From positions 42,985 through 106,984 of the forward strand of contig DYNZ01000005.1 in NCBI GenBank assembly GCA_020720805.1: a DNA stretch of 64,000 bases. Direction: 5' to 3'. Position numbers and translations under genes: made by a program. The notes under the pieces were generated by a model. That model worked only from the letters and a program-made list of their open reading frames with translations, ran no database searches and was not told the DNA's origin. Origin of the DNA: Leptospira biflexa (GTDB taxonomy: Bacteria; Spirochaetota; DYNZ01). Of the stretch, positions 53,304-61,103 are shown piece after piece. Numbering within the stretch: position 1 is the stretch's first letter; every line of letters starts with the position of its first letter.

Positions 53304-53343
53304 AGCATGCCGAATTTCGCGCAAGCTTAAAATTCGGCATGCT
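53304..53343. repeat. Inverted repeat (14-bp perfect stem)
   Basis: The arms 53304-53317 and 53330-53343 are perfect complements with loop CGCGCAAGCTTA. The left arm plus loop is partly repeated at 57393-57413. It is probably a small dispersed palindromic element and may also stop transcription by structure alone. Confidence 0.6.
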
Positions 53344-53580
53344 AGGATAACTGCAAAGAAAGCACGAAACGCACTTTTTTCGCAGTATAAATTCATTATT
53401 CAGTTTTGCCAAAAAATTTGAAATATCTGGCTTTGAACCTTAACCAGGGAAAAACCTGATAATTTTATGCCGGCTGAACTGATATATATGAATCAATTTT
53501 TTATTTTCCGCCAATTTGAACAAAAAATTGTTGCAAGAATGGACGGAGAAAAAAAATTGGCTTAAATTAAAAACAGGGAA

Positions 53581-53598
53581 TTCAGAAAAAATTCTGAA
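53581..53598. promoter_or_regulatory. Operator-like palindrome upstream of the tandem-HTH gene
   Basis: TTCAGAA-AAAA-TTCTGAA is a perfect 7-base inverted repeat 80 bases before the HTH start codon. Its size and dyad symmetry fit a site for an XRE-type regulator, so autoregulation is possible. Confidence 0.35.
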
Positions 53599-53678
53599 AC
53601 CCGCTACAACAGATTACGAGAACAGATATAGTTCGAAGATCGCGTTGTTATAACTGAATAAAAAGAGGTAGCTGCACA

Positions 53679-54095
53679 ATGGCAAATTTACTTTATTACG
53701 CTCGCAGAAAGAAAAATGTAAAACAATATACTATGGCAAAAGATTTAGGAGTAAGTCCTTCCTATCTCTCCAAAATTGAAACCGGGGCTCAAGCACCAAC
53801 GGAGAAATTCCGCAAAGCCTGTTCCGATTATCTGGGTGTTCCCCAAAAACAGCTTTTTGAGGAAAATAATGACGGATTCATGCAGAAAATTGAAAAAGGA
53901 TTGGGAAATAAAATCTGGACAATCCGCAGACAAAAAGGGATCAAGCAGTACGATCTGGCTCAAAAATTGAAAGTCTCTCCATCCTACCTCTCAAAAGTGG
54001 AGACAGGAAACCAGGAACCCAGCGCTAAGTTTATGAAAGACTGCGCGCGTGTGTTGAAAGTAAGCGAACAAGAGCTTTTTCCTGCAAAAAAATAG
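53679..54095 (+). CDS. Tandem-HTH XRE-family regulator
   Basis: The 138-residue protein consists of two XRE/Cro-type HTH domains in one chain. The halves align: RRKKNVKQYTMAKDLGVSPS / RRQKGIKQYDLAQKLKVSPS, both continuing YLSK-E-TG and ending Q-LF. A linker of about 12 residues (EENNDGFMQKIEKG) joins them. XRE domains usually bind DNA as dimers, so this can act as a single-chain pseudo-dimer. AGAGG lies before the ATG, and a strong terminator follows. The target is unknown; the palindrome at 53581 is one candidate. Confidence 0.88.
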   Translation: MANLLYYARRKKNVKQYTMAKDLGVSPSYLSKIETGAQAPTEKFRKACSDYLGVPQKQLFEENNDGFMQKIEKGLGNKIWTIRRQKGIKQYDLAQKLKVSPSYLSKVETGNQEPSAKFMKDCARVLKVSEQELFPAKK

Positions 54096-54101
54096 ATAAT
54101 T

Positions 54102-54133
54102 TTAAGCCTGGTTCCCGCAAGAACCAGGCTTAA
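54102..54133 (+). terminator. Hairpin terminator candidate after the HTH gene
   Basis: A perfect 13-bp stem TTAAGCCTGGTTC / GAACCAGGCTTAA with loop CCGCAA begins 6 bases after the HTH stop. There is no long T-run after it, so it may be an intrinsic terminator of the weak kind or a stabilising mRNA end. Confidence 0.6.
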
Positions 54134-54164
54134 AGCAACCATTCTTCATAATAAACACATATTC

Positions 54165-55427
54165 GTGGATTCTATTATATTTATCTTTTTAAACTTTCTC
54201 CTTTTGCTGATGGCATCTGCCTTCTTTTCTGGTTCGGAAACAGCTCTCTTTTCAATGAACCAGCTGGAATTCAATGAATACCGAAAAAGCAGCAACAAAC
54301 TCAATCTCCTGATCAGCAAACTCTACTCCAGACCCCAGGAGTTACTCATCGTTGTTCTCACGGGAAACCTGTTTGTGAATATTTTATTAGGAACAGTTAC
54401 CAATGAACTGGTACTTGGCCTTTTTCCTACCTATGGACCGGTTATTACTGTTGTTCTTTTAACTCCTATCGTCATCTTTTTTGGTGAGGTCATTCCCAAA
54501 AACTTTGCGTTGGCGCATGCTCCCAAGGTTCGTCGCTATATCATCCTACCCATTTTTTATTTCAATCGTCTGATTTTTCCCCTGACATGGATTTTAACAA
54601 GGCTTACAGACCGCCTGCTCCTCCTGTTTCGTTACCAGCACAGAGAGCACAGGCTCTCTGTTGAAGAGTTAGAGGCTTCTGTAAAGGTCAGCGAGCAAAG
54701 CGGAGCCCTAAACCAGCGTGAAGGTCGCTTTATTCTCAACATCCTCAAGATGGAGTTTCGGGAAGCGCAGCACGTCATGATTCACCGCAATGATCTAACC
54801 TTTATCGAAAAACAAAGCACAGTAAAAAAGGCTCTTACGATATTCCAGAAGAGCGGACAGCGTTTTTTACCTGTCATCCAGGGTAGTCGGGATAACATCG
54901 TGGGCTTTCTTTTCTTGAAAGATATTATCGGAGTCAAATACGCCCAAAGCCGAGCTCGTCAGTTGAACCGGCTCATCGTTCCAGCCGCGTTCTATCCCCA
55001 TAAAAAGGATCTGTTTGACCTTCTTCGAGAGATGAAGGAATCCTCTATGGAGGTAGCTGTGATCTTGGATGAATTTGGCGGCACCGCCGGCATAGTCGAT
55101 CTGCGTGATATTATCTCATTTATTATGGGATATAGTACACGACACGATCCAAAGGCAAAAATTCGTAAAGTTAACAAACAACAATTTTCAGTGTTGGGCG
55201 ACATTCTTATGGATGATTTTAACGACATATTCCATACCCACCTGAGCAGCAACTCTTCGTCCACATTAAGCGGTTACCTGATCGAAATTTTCGGAAAAAT
55301 CCCCCGCCAGGGAGAATCCCTTGTTCTCGAGGATCATACATTCATCATTGTAAAAATAGATGACAACAAAGTGGAAAAGATTCTACTGAACACACCTGTA
55401 CCATCACTACCGCGAACCGCATCATGA
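54165..55427 (+). CDS. CNNM/CorC (HlyC) family membrane protein 1
   Basis: A 420-residue protein from GTG 54165; no clear ribosome site is visible, so the start is uncertain. The N-terminal CNNM domain (about 1-190) has ASAFFSGSETALFSMN, FVNILLGTV and VIFFGEVIPKNFALAHA. Two CBS domains follow (about 205-325, MIHRNDLTFIE and MEVAVILDEFGGTAGIVDLRDI), then a CorC_HlyC domain (about 340-410). Such proteins are thought to export Mg2+ or other divalent ions. The gene overlaps the second copy by four bases. Confidence 0.9.
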   Translation: MDSIIFIFLNFLLLLMASAFFSGSETALFSMNQLEFNEYRKSSNKLNLLISKLYSRPQELLIVVLTGNLFVNILLGTVTNELVLGLFPTYGPVITVVLLTPIVIFFGEVIPKNFALAHAPKVRRYIILPIFYFNRLIFPLTWILTRLTDRLLLLFRYQHREHRLSVEELEASVKVSEQSGALNQREGRFILNILKMEFREAQHVMIHRNDLTFIEKQSTVKKALTIFQKSGQRFLPVIQGSRDNIVGFLFLKDIIGVKYAQSRARQLNRLIVPAAFYPHKKDLFDLLREMKESSMEVAVILDEFGGTAGIVDLRDIISFIMGYSTRHDPKAKIRKVNKQQFSVLGDILMDDFNDIFHTHLSSNSSSTLSGYLIEIFGKIPRQGESLVLEDHTFIIVKIDDNKVEKILLNTPVPSLPRTAS

Positions 55428-56668
55428 CCAATACGGAAATCCTGCTTCTAACCGTTTTTTTTATAAGCCTGCTCCTGTCCGCGTTCTTTTCCGCACTGGA
55501 AACCGCTATAATCTCTCTGGATAAAATTAGACTGCACCATGATGCCCAGGCAGGAAATAAAAAAGCGGGCATCATGCTGGCACTGTTAGAGCATATTGAT
55601 CTGCTAATCTCCTCTTGTCTCATCGGCAACAACCTTACCATCATCACCGCCTCCGCTATGGTTGGCACCCTCATGTCGATCTGGAAAGTGGACTATGGTT
55701 GGATTGGCATGGCCATCCTATCTCTTGAAACCGCAATTTTCCTTATCTTTGGCGAAATCCTGCCAAAGGTATATTTTCGGGCCCATGCCAATCAATTTGT
55801 TCTGGCTGTGTTATCGGCACTCAGATTGATGACCTGGATTTTCTCACCTATCCTCTGGTTGATCAAAATGCTCAACCAACTCGCATTAAAGGATCGGTTC
55901 CGCGGAACTTATTCCATTAGCAGGGGCGAATTAGAGCACCTTTTTCATATGTCAGGTAAAACAGGTATCATCGATGATGAAGGTTCTGATTTTATAGCTG
56001 ATGTTTTTGAATTCGGAAAAATCACAGCTCGCGAAGTCATGGTCGCCACCATCAATATTATCTCTCTGGAACATCGCAAACCGTTAGCTCAGGTAGCCCG
56101 ACTGACACACGATTACGGCTATGCCAGGATACCCATTTTCGAAAGCAGGGTTGATAACATCATTGGCTATATCTCCACCAAACAGCTTTTACAGGCGAAG
56201 AGGGGGGACTCTATCGCAGATCATCTTCAAAAAACCATCTACATTCCCTTTACGAAAAAAATCTCGGAACTCTATACCGAGATGAAAAGCTTAAATCTTG
56301 AATTAGTTTTCGTGGTGAATGAATACGGTGCGGTCGCGGGAATGATCACGCTCGAGGATATCGTGGAAGAGATTGTTGGAGAAATTAGAACCAGCGATCA
56401 CCCGGAAGAGAAAACCATTTATGCTATTCACCCTAACCTATATCACGCTGATGGCGGATTAAATATTGACGATTTTAATAAAATTTTCCATACTCGCATC
56501 GAAAAGCAGGGTTTTGAAACCATAGCCGGTTACATAACCTACAAGTTCGGGAAAATTCCAGATCAGGGCGCGAAGCTTACCTACCAAAACCTTATTCTCA
56601 TCGCGCTTGAGGTTACACAGACATCGGTCAAAAAAATAGAAATCAAAATTCAATCTAATAACTATTAA
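55424..56668 (+). CDS. CNNM/CorC (HlyC) family membrane protein 2
   Basis: A 414-residue paralogue of the preceding gene with overlapping ATGA. CNNM domain (FFSALETAIISLDKIRLHHD, LIGNNLTIITA, FGEILPKVYFRAHA), CBS pair (AREVMVATINIISLEHRKP and LVFVVNEYGAVAGMITLED) and CorC_HlyC end (ADGGLNIDDFNKIF). The gated Asn and Gly residues of the first membrane domain are kept. Tandem pairs of this type occur elsewhere and may form hetero-oligomers. Confidence 0.9.
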   Translation: MTNTEILLLTVFFISLLLSAFFSALETAIISLDKIRLHHDAQAGNKKAGIMLALLEHIDLLISSCLIGNNLTIITASAMVGTLMSIWKVDYGWIGMAILSLETAIFLIFGEILPKVYFRAHANQFVLAVLSALRLMTWIFSPILWLIKMLNQLALKDRFRGTYSISRGELEHLFHMSGKTGIIDDEGSDFIADVFEFGKITAREVMVATINIISLEHRKPLAQVARLTHDYGYARIPIFESRVDNIIGYISTKQLLQAKRGDSIADHLQKTIYIPFTKKISELYTEMKSLNLELVFVVNEYGAVAGMITLEDIVEEIVGEIRTSDHPEEKTIYAIHPNLYHADGGLNIDDFNKIFHTRIEKQGFETIAGYITYKFGKIPDQGAKLTYQNLILIALEVTQTSVKKIEIKIQSNNY

Positions 56669-56682
56669 AACAACACAGCGAC

Positions 56683-57288
56683 TCAAAGTCCTCCAGCTTG
56701 TGTATAAATTTTGCCAACCTCGGCAAATTTCCACTCCCCATTCAAAAGAAAAACTGCCGGCGCGTTCAGAATCGAAATTTCACTCTGGGAGAAATCGGGT
56801 GAAAAATGTATATAATAAAAGCTAACATTTTTTAATGCTAAAATTTTATTTGCTGGAGAAAAGGGCAGGAATTCTACATCTCCCATTTCGATGACTTTCA
56901 GAATAAATTTTCCCTTTGGCTTATTCTGAACAAAATCTGTAATCTTTTTACGAAAGGCCTCCTGTTCAATTTTCATACGGGAGGCAATTTTTTTAATTTT
57001 TGCATCAGCTATTCCAAGTTTCCGTAGATCCTCTTCCTGCACAAAAAATGCTGGTAGCGCATCCATAGAGAGCTCCCGTCCGAACACCATCCCCACCTGA
57101 TGCGCGAAATAGCGAAGAGATCCTTTCTTGGGTTGTACCGGAGCTGTCAGTTTCCCGGAAGGAACGATCTTTCTCTCAAATTTTTTTTCCAGGTCTTCTG
57201 CCTGACCTGCTAGACCATTCACAGTTATAAAGAGGACGCTCCCAAAAACCGCCCCGCTAAAAAGATATCCCCATAAATTCCTGACCAC
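56683..57288 (-). CDS. Exported protein of unknown function
   Basis: The start is GTG 57288, eight bases after AAGGAGG. The 201-residue product has a membrane or signal segment (about 6-27). The next part is basic and helical (about 60-130, including KLGIADAKIKKIASRMKIEQ), and the end is strand-rich (FILKVIEMGDVEFLPF, SEISILNAPAVFLLNGEW). I see no known family. It converges on the second CNNM gene with a 14-base gap. Confidence 0.6.
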   Translation of the reverse strand: MVRNLWGYLFSGAVFGSVLFITVNGLAGQAEDLEKKFERKIVPSGKLTAPVQPKKGSLRYFAHQVGMVFGRELSMDALPAFFVQEEDLRKLGIADAKIKKIASRMKIEQEAFRKKITDFVQNKPKGKFILKVIEMGDVEFLPFSPANKILALKNVSFYYIHFSPDFSQSEISILNAPAVFLLNGEWKFAEVGKIYTQAGGL

Positions 57289-57664
57289 CCTAAGTACCTC
57301 CTTACAATACTCCCTATACCCATTCGGCTTATATCTGGATCTTTACCCGAAAAAAATGTTTCTCTAGGGCAAAAACACAGAGAAGCAATACAGCATGCCG
57401 GATTGCGCGCAAGCGGCAGATGAGACTATTCGGATAATCAAGCTTGTGCTGAACATAGCTGAAATACAAAAAAAAGCCAAAAGCGCTCTCGTCGCACGGG
57501 AATCAAGCCCTATTCATCGAAATCCTGTCAAATCCGAATTTAGCAAAACTGCAACCCAACCAATAGGCAGATCAGCGCTCTTGAATCGTGACTTTCTACC
57601 GGTTTTGGTTTACAAATTCTAACAGATTTTCCAGCGTGGCCACGAACAGCCCAGAAAAAATGGA
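57289..57664. other. Intergenic region upstream of mrp
   Basis: 376 bases without a supported gene. A stretch at 57393-57413 (GCATGCCGGATTGCGCGCAAGC form) repeats part of the hairpin at 53305. An open plus-strand frame at 57395-57622 has no ribosome site or protein-like composition and is not called. Confidence 0.4.
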
Positions 57665-58750
57665 GTGTATGCCATGAGCGGGAAAGAGATTCCGATGACA
57701 AATGATCAAATATTAAATACCCTGAAAAAAGTCAATGATCCTGACCTGAAGCGAGACCTTGTCAGTTTGAATATGATTCAGGACGTACGGGTAGACCGGG
57801 ATCAGGTCTATGTGAATGTGCAGTTAACCACACCAGCCTGCCCTCTGAAGGATGTGATCCAAAATGATGTGCGCAATGCCATCTTGCAGGATTTTCCGCA
57901 GGTAAAAACAGTTCAAGTCGAATTGAGCTCAAAAGTGACGAAAAATGCAGCAAGCGGCGAAAAGCTGATGCCAGACGGCGTAAAAAATATCATCGTAGTC
58001 GGCTCGGGAAAAGGCGGCGTTGGTAAATCCACCGTAGCCCTCAACCTTGCGCTGGCTCTTGTGCACCATGGCGCCAGAGTAGCCCTTCTGGATGCTGATA
58101 TTTATGGACCATCAATTCCCATGATGCTTGGTATCCGTTCTGTTGGTGGCGTGCCAGTTGAAAATGACAAAATAATTCCCATCGAAAAATTTGGTCTCAA
58201 AGTAATGTCCATTGGATTTATCATTGAAGAGGGAACTCCCGTCATCTGGCGCGGTCCCCTATTGGGCCGAGCTTTAGACCAATTCCTTTTTGATGTGGTC
58301 TGGGGTGATATCGATTACATGATTATCGACTTACCGCCCGGAACGGGAGATATCCAGCTTAATCTAGCTCAGAAAATCAACCTGACCGGGGGAGTCATCG
58401 TTACCACTCCGCAAAATGTGGCAGTCCTGGATGCACAAAAAGCGGCCCAGATGTTTGTGGAATTGAAGGTTCCTCTCCTTGGCATCGTTGAAAACATGAG
58501 CCATTATGTTTGCCCGCAATGCGGCCACCAGGCTCATATTTTTGCTACAGAAGGCGGCCAGGATCTGGCCACCAAATTTGGACGACCTGTTCTCGGCCGC
58601 ATTCCATTGGTAGGGTCGATTCGCGAGGGCAGCGATTCCGGCAAGCCAGTTATGCTAACTGAAGGATTTAGCTTGGAAAAACAGGCATTTTTAGAAATTG
58701 CAGGAAATGTCAGCCAGGAGATTTCCATTCACAATGCATCTAAATCTTGA
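57665..58750 (+). CDS. mrp: Mrp/ApbC-type Fe-S carrier ATPase
   Basis: A 361-residue protein; ATG 57665 and 57698 are both possible starts. The N-terminal MIP18/DUF59 domain (about 15-90: VNDPDLKRDLVSLNMIQDV, LTTPACPLKD) is followed by the P-loop NTPase with VVGSGKGGVGKSTVALNLA near 113, LDADIYGPSIPMMLG and DYMIIDLPPGTGD. The CxxC at about 280 (YVCPQCGHQ) binds an Fe-S cluster at the dimer interface. Mrp carries clusters to target apoproteins; the Fe-S enzyme gene lipA is downstream, which may be a coincidence. Confidence 0.95.
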   Translation: MYAMSGKEIPMTNDQILNTLKKVNDPDLKRDLVSLNMIQDVRVDRDQVYVNVQLTTPACPLKDVIQNDVRNAILQDFPQVKTVQVELSSKVTKNAASGEKLMPDGVKNIIVVGSGKGGVGKSTVALNLALALVHHGARVALLDADIYGPSIPMMLGIRSVGGVPVENDKIIPIEKFGLKVMSIGFIIEEGTPVIWRGPLLGRALDQFLFDVVWGDIDYMIIDLPPGTGDIQLNLAQKINLTGGVIVTTPQNVAVLDAQKAAQMFVELKVPLLGIVENMSHYVCPQCGHQAHIFATEGGQDLATKFGRPVLGRIPLVGSIREGSDSGKPVMLTEGFSLEKQAFLEIAGNVSQEISIHNASKS

Positions 58751-59066
58751 CATCAGATTCCGCTTCTAAATCAAAATCTGTCTCTGGTAAAATTGACAAA
58801 CCAGGGACAGATTCTGTAATGATCTCCAGCGAGGGTAAAACAAAATAGGTCAAGCCTACGTGTTGATAACACCCGCAATCAATTCTTCACTATCCTATTC
58901 CTATTTTTCTGTAAAAATGAGACATTATCCTGTCCATGACCCCAGTTAGAAATTTTACCCGGGAATTCATCAATTGTAGACTATCAATCTATAGAATTTG
59001 CAAATTTTGGTTGATTTCTGACAGGATAAGTCTAAGTTTCTCATTATTATTCGATGTATAGGTTAC
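58751..59066. other. Intergenic region with a long imperfect inverted repeat
   Basis: ATGAGACATTATCCTGTC at 58918-58934 and GACAGGATAA-GTCT ending CTCAT at 59020-59044 form an inverted pair (10 perfect core bases TTATCCTGTC/GACAGGATAA and an interrupted outer part), separated by about 85 bases. It may be a small palindromic element or a leader structure before the gene at 59079. No gene is seen. Confidence 0.45.
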
Positions 59067-59078
59067 ATGAGGCTCGCG

Positions 59079-59351
59079 ATGAAATTTGGTGAACTCCTTA
59101 CCCAAGATGGAATCATATCCCAGCAACAGCTTCAGGAGGCCCTGGAACTACAAAAGGACAACCCCAAGGTTCCCATAGGAGAGATTCTCCTGACCCAGGG
59201 CATTTTAACCAGAGAGCAGTTGATCCACTTTATCGAAAAAATTATCTTTCTCACAGGCGAGATTCCACGGCAGGAGCTTGAGCTCCTGGATCAGGAAGAG
59301 ATCGATGCGATTATGGCTCGTATCAAGGATCAACCCGGGCAGGGTAGATGA
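59079..59351 (+). CDS. Small GspE-N (T2SSE_N/MshEN)-like protein
   Basis: The start ATG 59079 has GAGG 6-7 bases upstream; an in-frame ATG at 59067 would add four residues. The 90-residue product matches the N-terminal helical domain of type II secretion/type IV pilus ATPases: FGELLTQDGIISQQQLQEAL, then Q, IGEILLTQGILTREQL. In larger proteins this domain binds a partner or c-di-GMP. Here it stands alone and overlaps lipB by four bases, so a link to lipoylation or a separate regulatory role is open. Confidence 0.65.
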   Translation: MKFGELLTQDGIISQQQLQEALELQKDNPKVPIGEILLTQGILTREQLIHFIEKIIFLTGEIPRQELELLDQEEIDAIMARIKDQPGQGR

Positions 59352-59995
59352 TCCTTGCCCAGATCGATCTTCACCGCGACCTCACCTTCGCCCAGGCCGA
59401 TGAGATGCAACAGGAGGCTCTGACCAGAGTCAGTAGCGGAGGAGAGGCTGAAATTCTTTTCTTTGAGTTGCAAAAAGCAGTCACAGCAGGAATGGGAATC
59501 TCAGATCAGGAGATCAAGAGCGAGCTACTGGATCCAGAACTAAAAGTTTCTAAAATTCGCCGAGGCGGACGCTTGACTGTACATGGCCCGGGACAACTTG
59601 TGGTCTTTCCAGTTCTACCCATTCAGCGCTGGCAAATCAATTTACACGATACCCTCTCTTTGTATCAATCCTGGATCATAACATGGTTACATAAATACTC
59701 TATTTCTGGTCACCTGCGTCCAGGACTGACAGGTGTCTGGATCAAATTGGAGCAGGAGTTCCGTAAAATTTCATCGATTGGCATTGGAATGAAAAAGGGA
59801 GTTACTCAGCACGGAATATCTATTAATATAGAAGATACCTCAAATCTTTTCGCCTCCATTATTCCCTGCGGGAATGCCATAGACAAAACAATCTCCTTAC
59901 GAGAACTCCGACAGGAGATACCTTCCTTAGAGCAGATTGCCAGGGAACTCATGGAAACCTTTACAACCATGGATTTGTATGCTCCTAGCAAATAA
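59348..59995 (+). CDS. lipB: Octanoyltransferase LipB
   Basis: The 215-residue enzyme transfers octanoyl from acyl-carrier protein to lipoyl domains. The family motif RRGGRLTVHGPGQLVVFPVL, the catalytic Lys in RKISSIGIGMKKGVTQHG and the Cys in IIPCGN are all present. The start overlaps the GspE-N-like gene by four bases. It overlaps lipA if the longest lipA start is used. Confidence 0.95.
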   Translation: MILAQIDLHRDLTFAQADEMQQEALTRVSSGGEAEILFFELQKAVTAGMGISDQEIKSELLDPELKVSKIRRGGRLTVHGPGQLVVFPVLPIQRWQINLHDTLSLYQSWIITWLHKYSISGHLRPGLTGVWIKLEQEFRKISSIGIGMKKGVTQHGISINIEDTSNLFASIIPCGNAIDKTISLRELRQEIPSLEQIARELMETFTTMDLYAPSK

Positions 59996-60830
59996 AATAC
60001 GAAAACGTGTTCCCTTTGCCACCCAATCGAGCCTCAGCCTGGCATCGTCTATCAAGGCATTTCCAACCGTGTGCGAGCATTCCCACTGCCCAAACCAGGC
60101 AGAGTGTTTTCATCATGGAATTGCCACCTTTCTTGCCATGGGTGAGGTGTGCACCCGAAGTTGCCGTTACTGTAGCATCCAGCACGGCCGCCCTGCTCCC
60201 CTTGATTCGGAGGAAAAATTTCAACTCACAGCGATGGTCGAAAAACTTGGGCTACGCCATGCTGTGATTACCTCTGTTGACCGTGACGATCTACCCGATG
60301 GTGGAGCCCAACATCTGGCAGAAATAGCTCATCACCTGCACACCCATCTCCCTGTAGTGAAACTGGAATTTCTTCTGCCAGAATTCCGGGGCAACCCCCG
60401 CGCATGGGAATCCATCGCCAGTGCACCCATAGATATCTTCTCGCACAATATGGAAACTGTTCCAAACCTATTTCCCATAGTGCGCCCCCAGGGAAATTGG
60501 CAACAAAGCCTAGATTTTTTAGAATATTTAGGTAAATTCAGCCGCACCAGAATGGTAAAGTCAGGGTTTATGCTGGGACTGGGAGAATCGATAGAAGAGG
60601 CTCTCCACCTTATGAGCCGCCTCAAAGCGGCCGGGGTTTCCATCTTGACAATTGGCCAATATCTACCCCCGACTGCGGATCCATGGTTTGCCAAGGCTTT
60701 TCCTGTATCTGACCAGACATTTCAGGATCTACGCCTGGCTGGGTTGAAAATGGGATTTTCACACATCTTCTCAGGCTCTTTTGTCCGCTCCTCCTATTTG
60801 GCCGATCAAGTCTGGAAGGAACAAACGTGA
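59937..60830 (+). CDS. lipA: Lipoyl synthase LipA
   Basis: The longest frame is 297 residues; ATG 59979 is a second candidate start because the first lies inside lipB. The auxiliary-cluster motif CEHSHCPNQAEC (Cys46, 51, 57) and the radical-SAM motif CTRSCRYC (Cys72, 76, 79) are complete, as are SVDRDDLPDGGAQH and the terminal SFVRSSYLAD. The enzyme inserts two sulphur atoms into octanoyl groups. With lipB it forms the full lipoylation pathway. Confidence 0.94.
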   Translation: MPGNSWKPLQPWICMLLANKIRKRVPFATQSSLSLASSIKAFPTVCEHSHCPNQAECFHHGIATFLAMGEVCTRSCRYCSIQHGRPAPLDSEEKFQLTAMVEKLGLRHAVITSVDRDDLPDGGAQHLAEIAHHLHTHLPVVKLEFLLPEFRGNPRAWESIASAPIDIFSHNMETVPNLFPIVRPQGNWQQSLDFLEYLGKFSRTRMVKSGFMLGLGESIEEALHLMSRLKAAGVSILTIGQYLPPTADPWFAKAFPVSDQTFQDLRLAGLKMGFSHIFSGSFVRSSYLADQVWKEQT

Positions 60831-60956
60831 TAATTCAGAAAAAATACGATTTACAAATAAATCTGGGAAACTGATTCTTATTATGAAAAATTGATGAGAG
60901 AATAGAAATTGATTGGTTATTCCGAATAAAATGCCCTATTTCGTCCATATCATAGA

Positions 60957-61024
60957 TATATCCACAAAAAACCTGGTAAATCTTGCAGAACACCTGTGGA
61001 TAACGTGGATAACTTTGTGGATAA
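60957..61024. promoter_or_regulatory. Cluster of DnaA-box-like sites
   Basis: Within 68 bases there are two perfect boxes TGTGGATAA (60995-61003 and 61016-61024, complement of TTATCCACA), one near match CGTGGATAA (61004-61012) directly between them, and ATATCCACA (60958-60966) in the opposite orientation with one mismatch. An A/T tract TTTTTTTAAAAAAAA follows at about 61044-61058. The density fits an origin or a DnaA-binding locus. No dnaA, dnaN or rpmH is near. Confidence 0.65.
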
Positions 61025-61103
61025 CCTCTAGGAAAATCGTTTGATTTTTTTAAAAAAAATCACAAAATCGGAGCCAGGCAGCCCTACTCAGGGGATCTAT
61101 ACG

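Larger units (their letters stand above)
53173..53678. other. 506-base intergenic region with hairpin and operator-like palindrome
   Basis: No gene is seen. A 5-bp hairpin CTCAC-ACGAA-GTGAG lies at 53281-53295. A 14-bp perfect stem AGCATGCCGAATTT / AAATTCGGCATGCT with a 12-base loop lies at 53304-53343, without a T-run. Part of it (GCATGCCG-ATT-CGCGCAAGC) recurs near 57393. The palindrome TTCAGAAAAAATTCTGAA is at 53581-53598. Confidence 0.5.

Noticed and set aside
57395-57622. 75-codon plus-strand frame upstream of mrp
   Set aside because: No ribosome site, no recognisable composition, and it starts inside repeat-like sequence.
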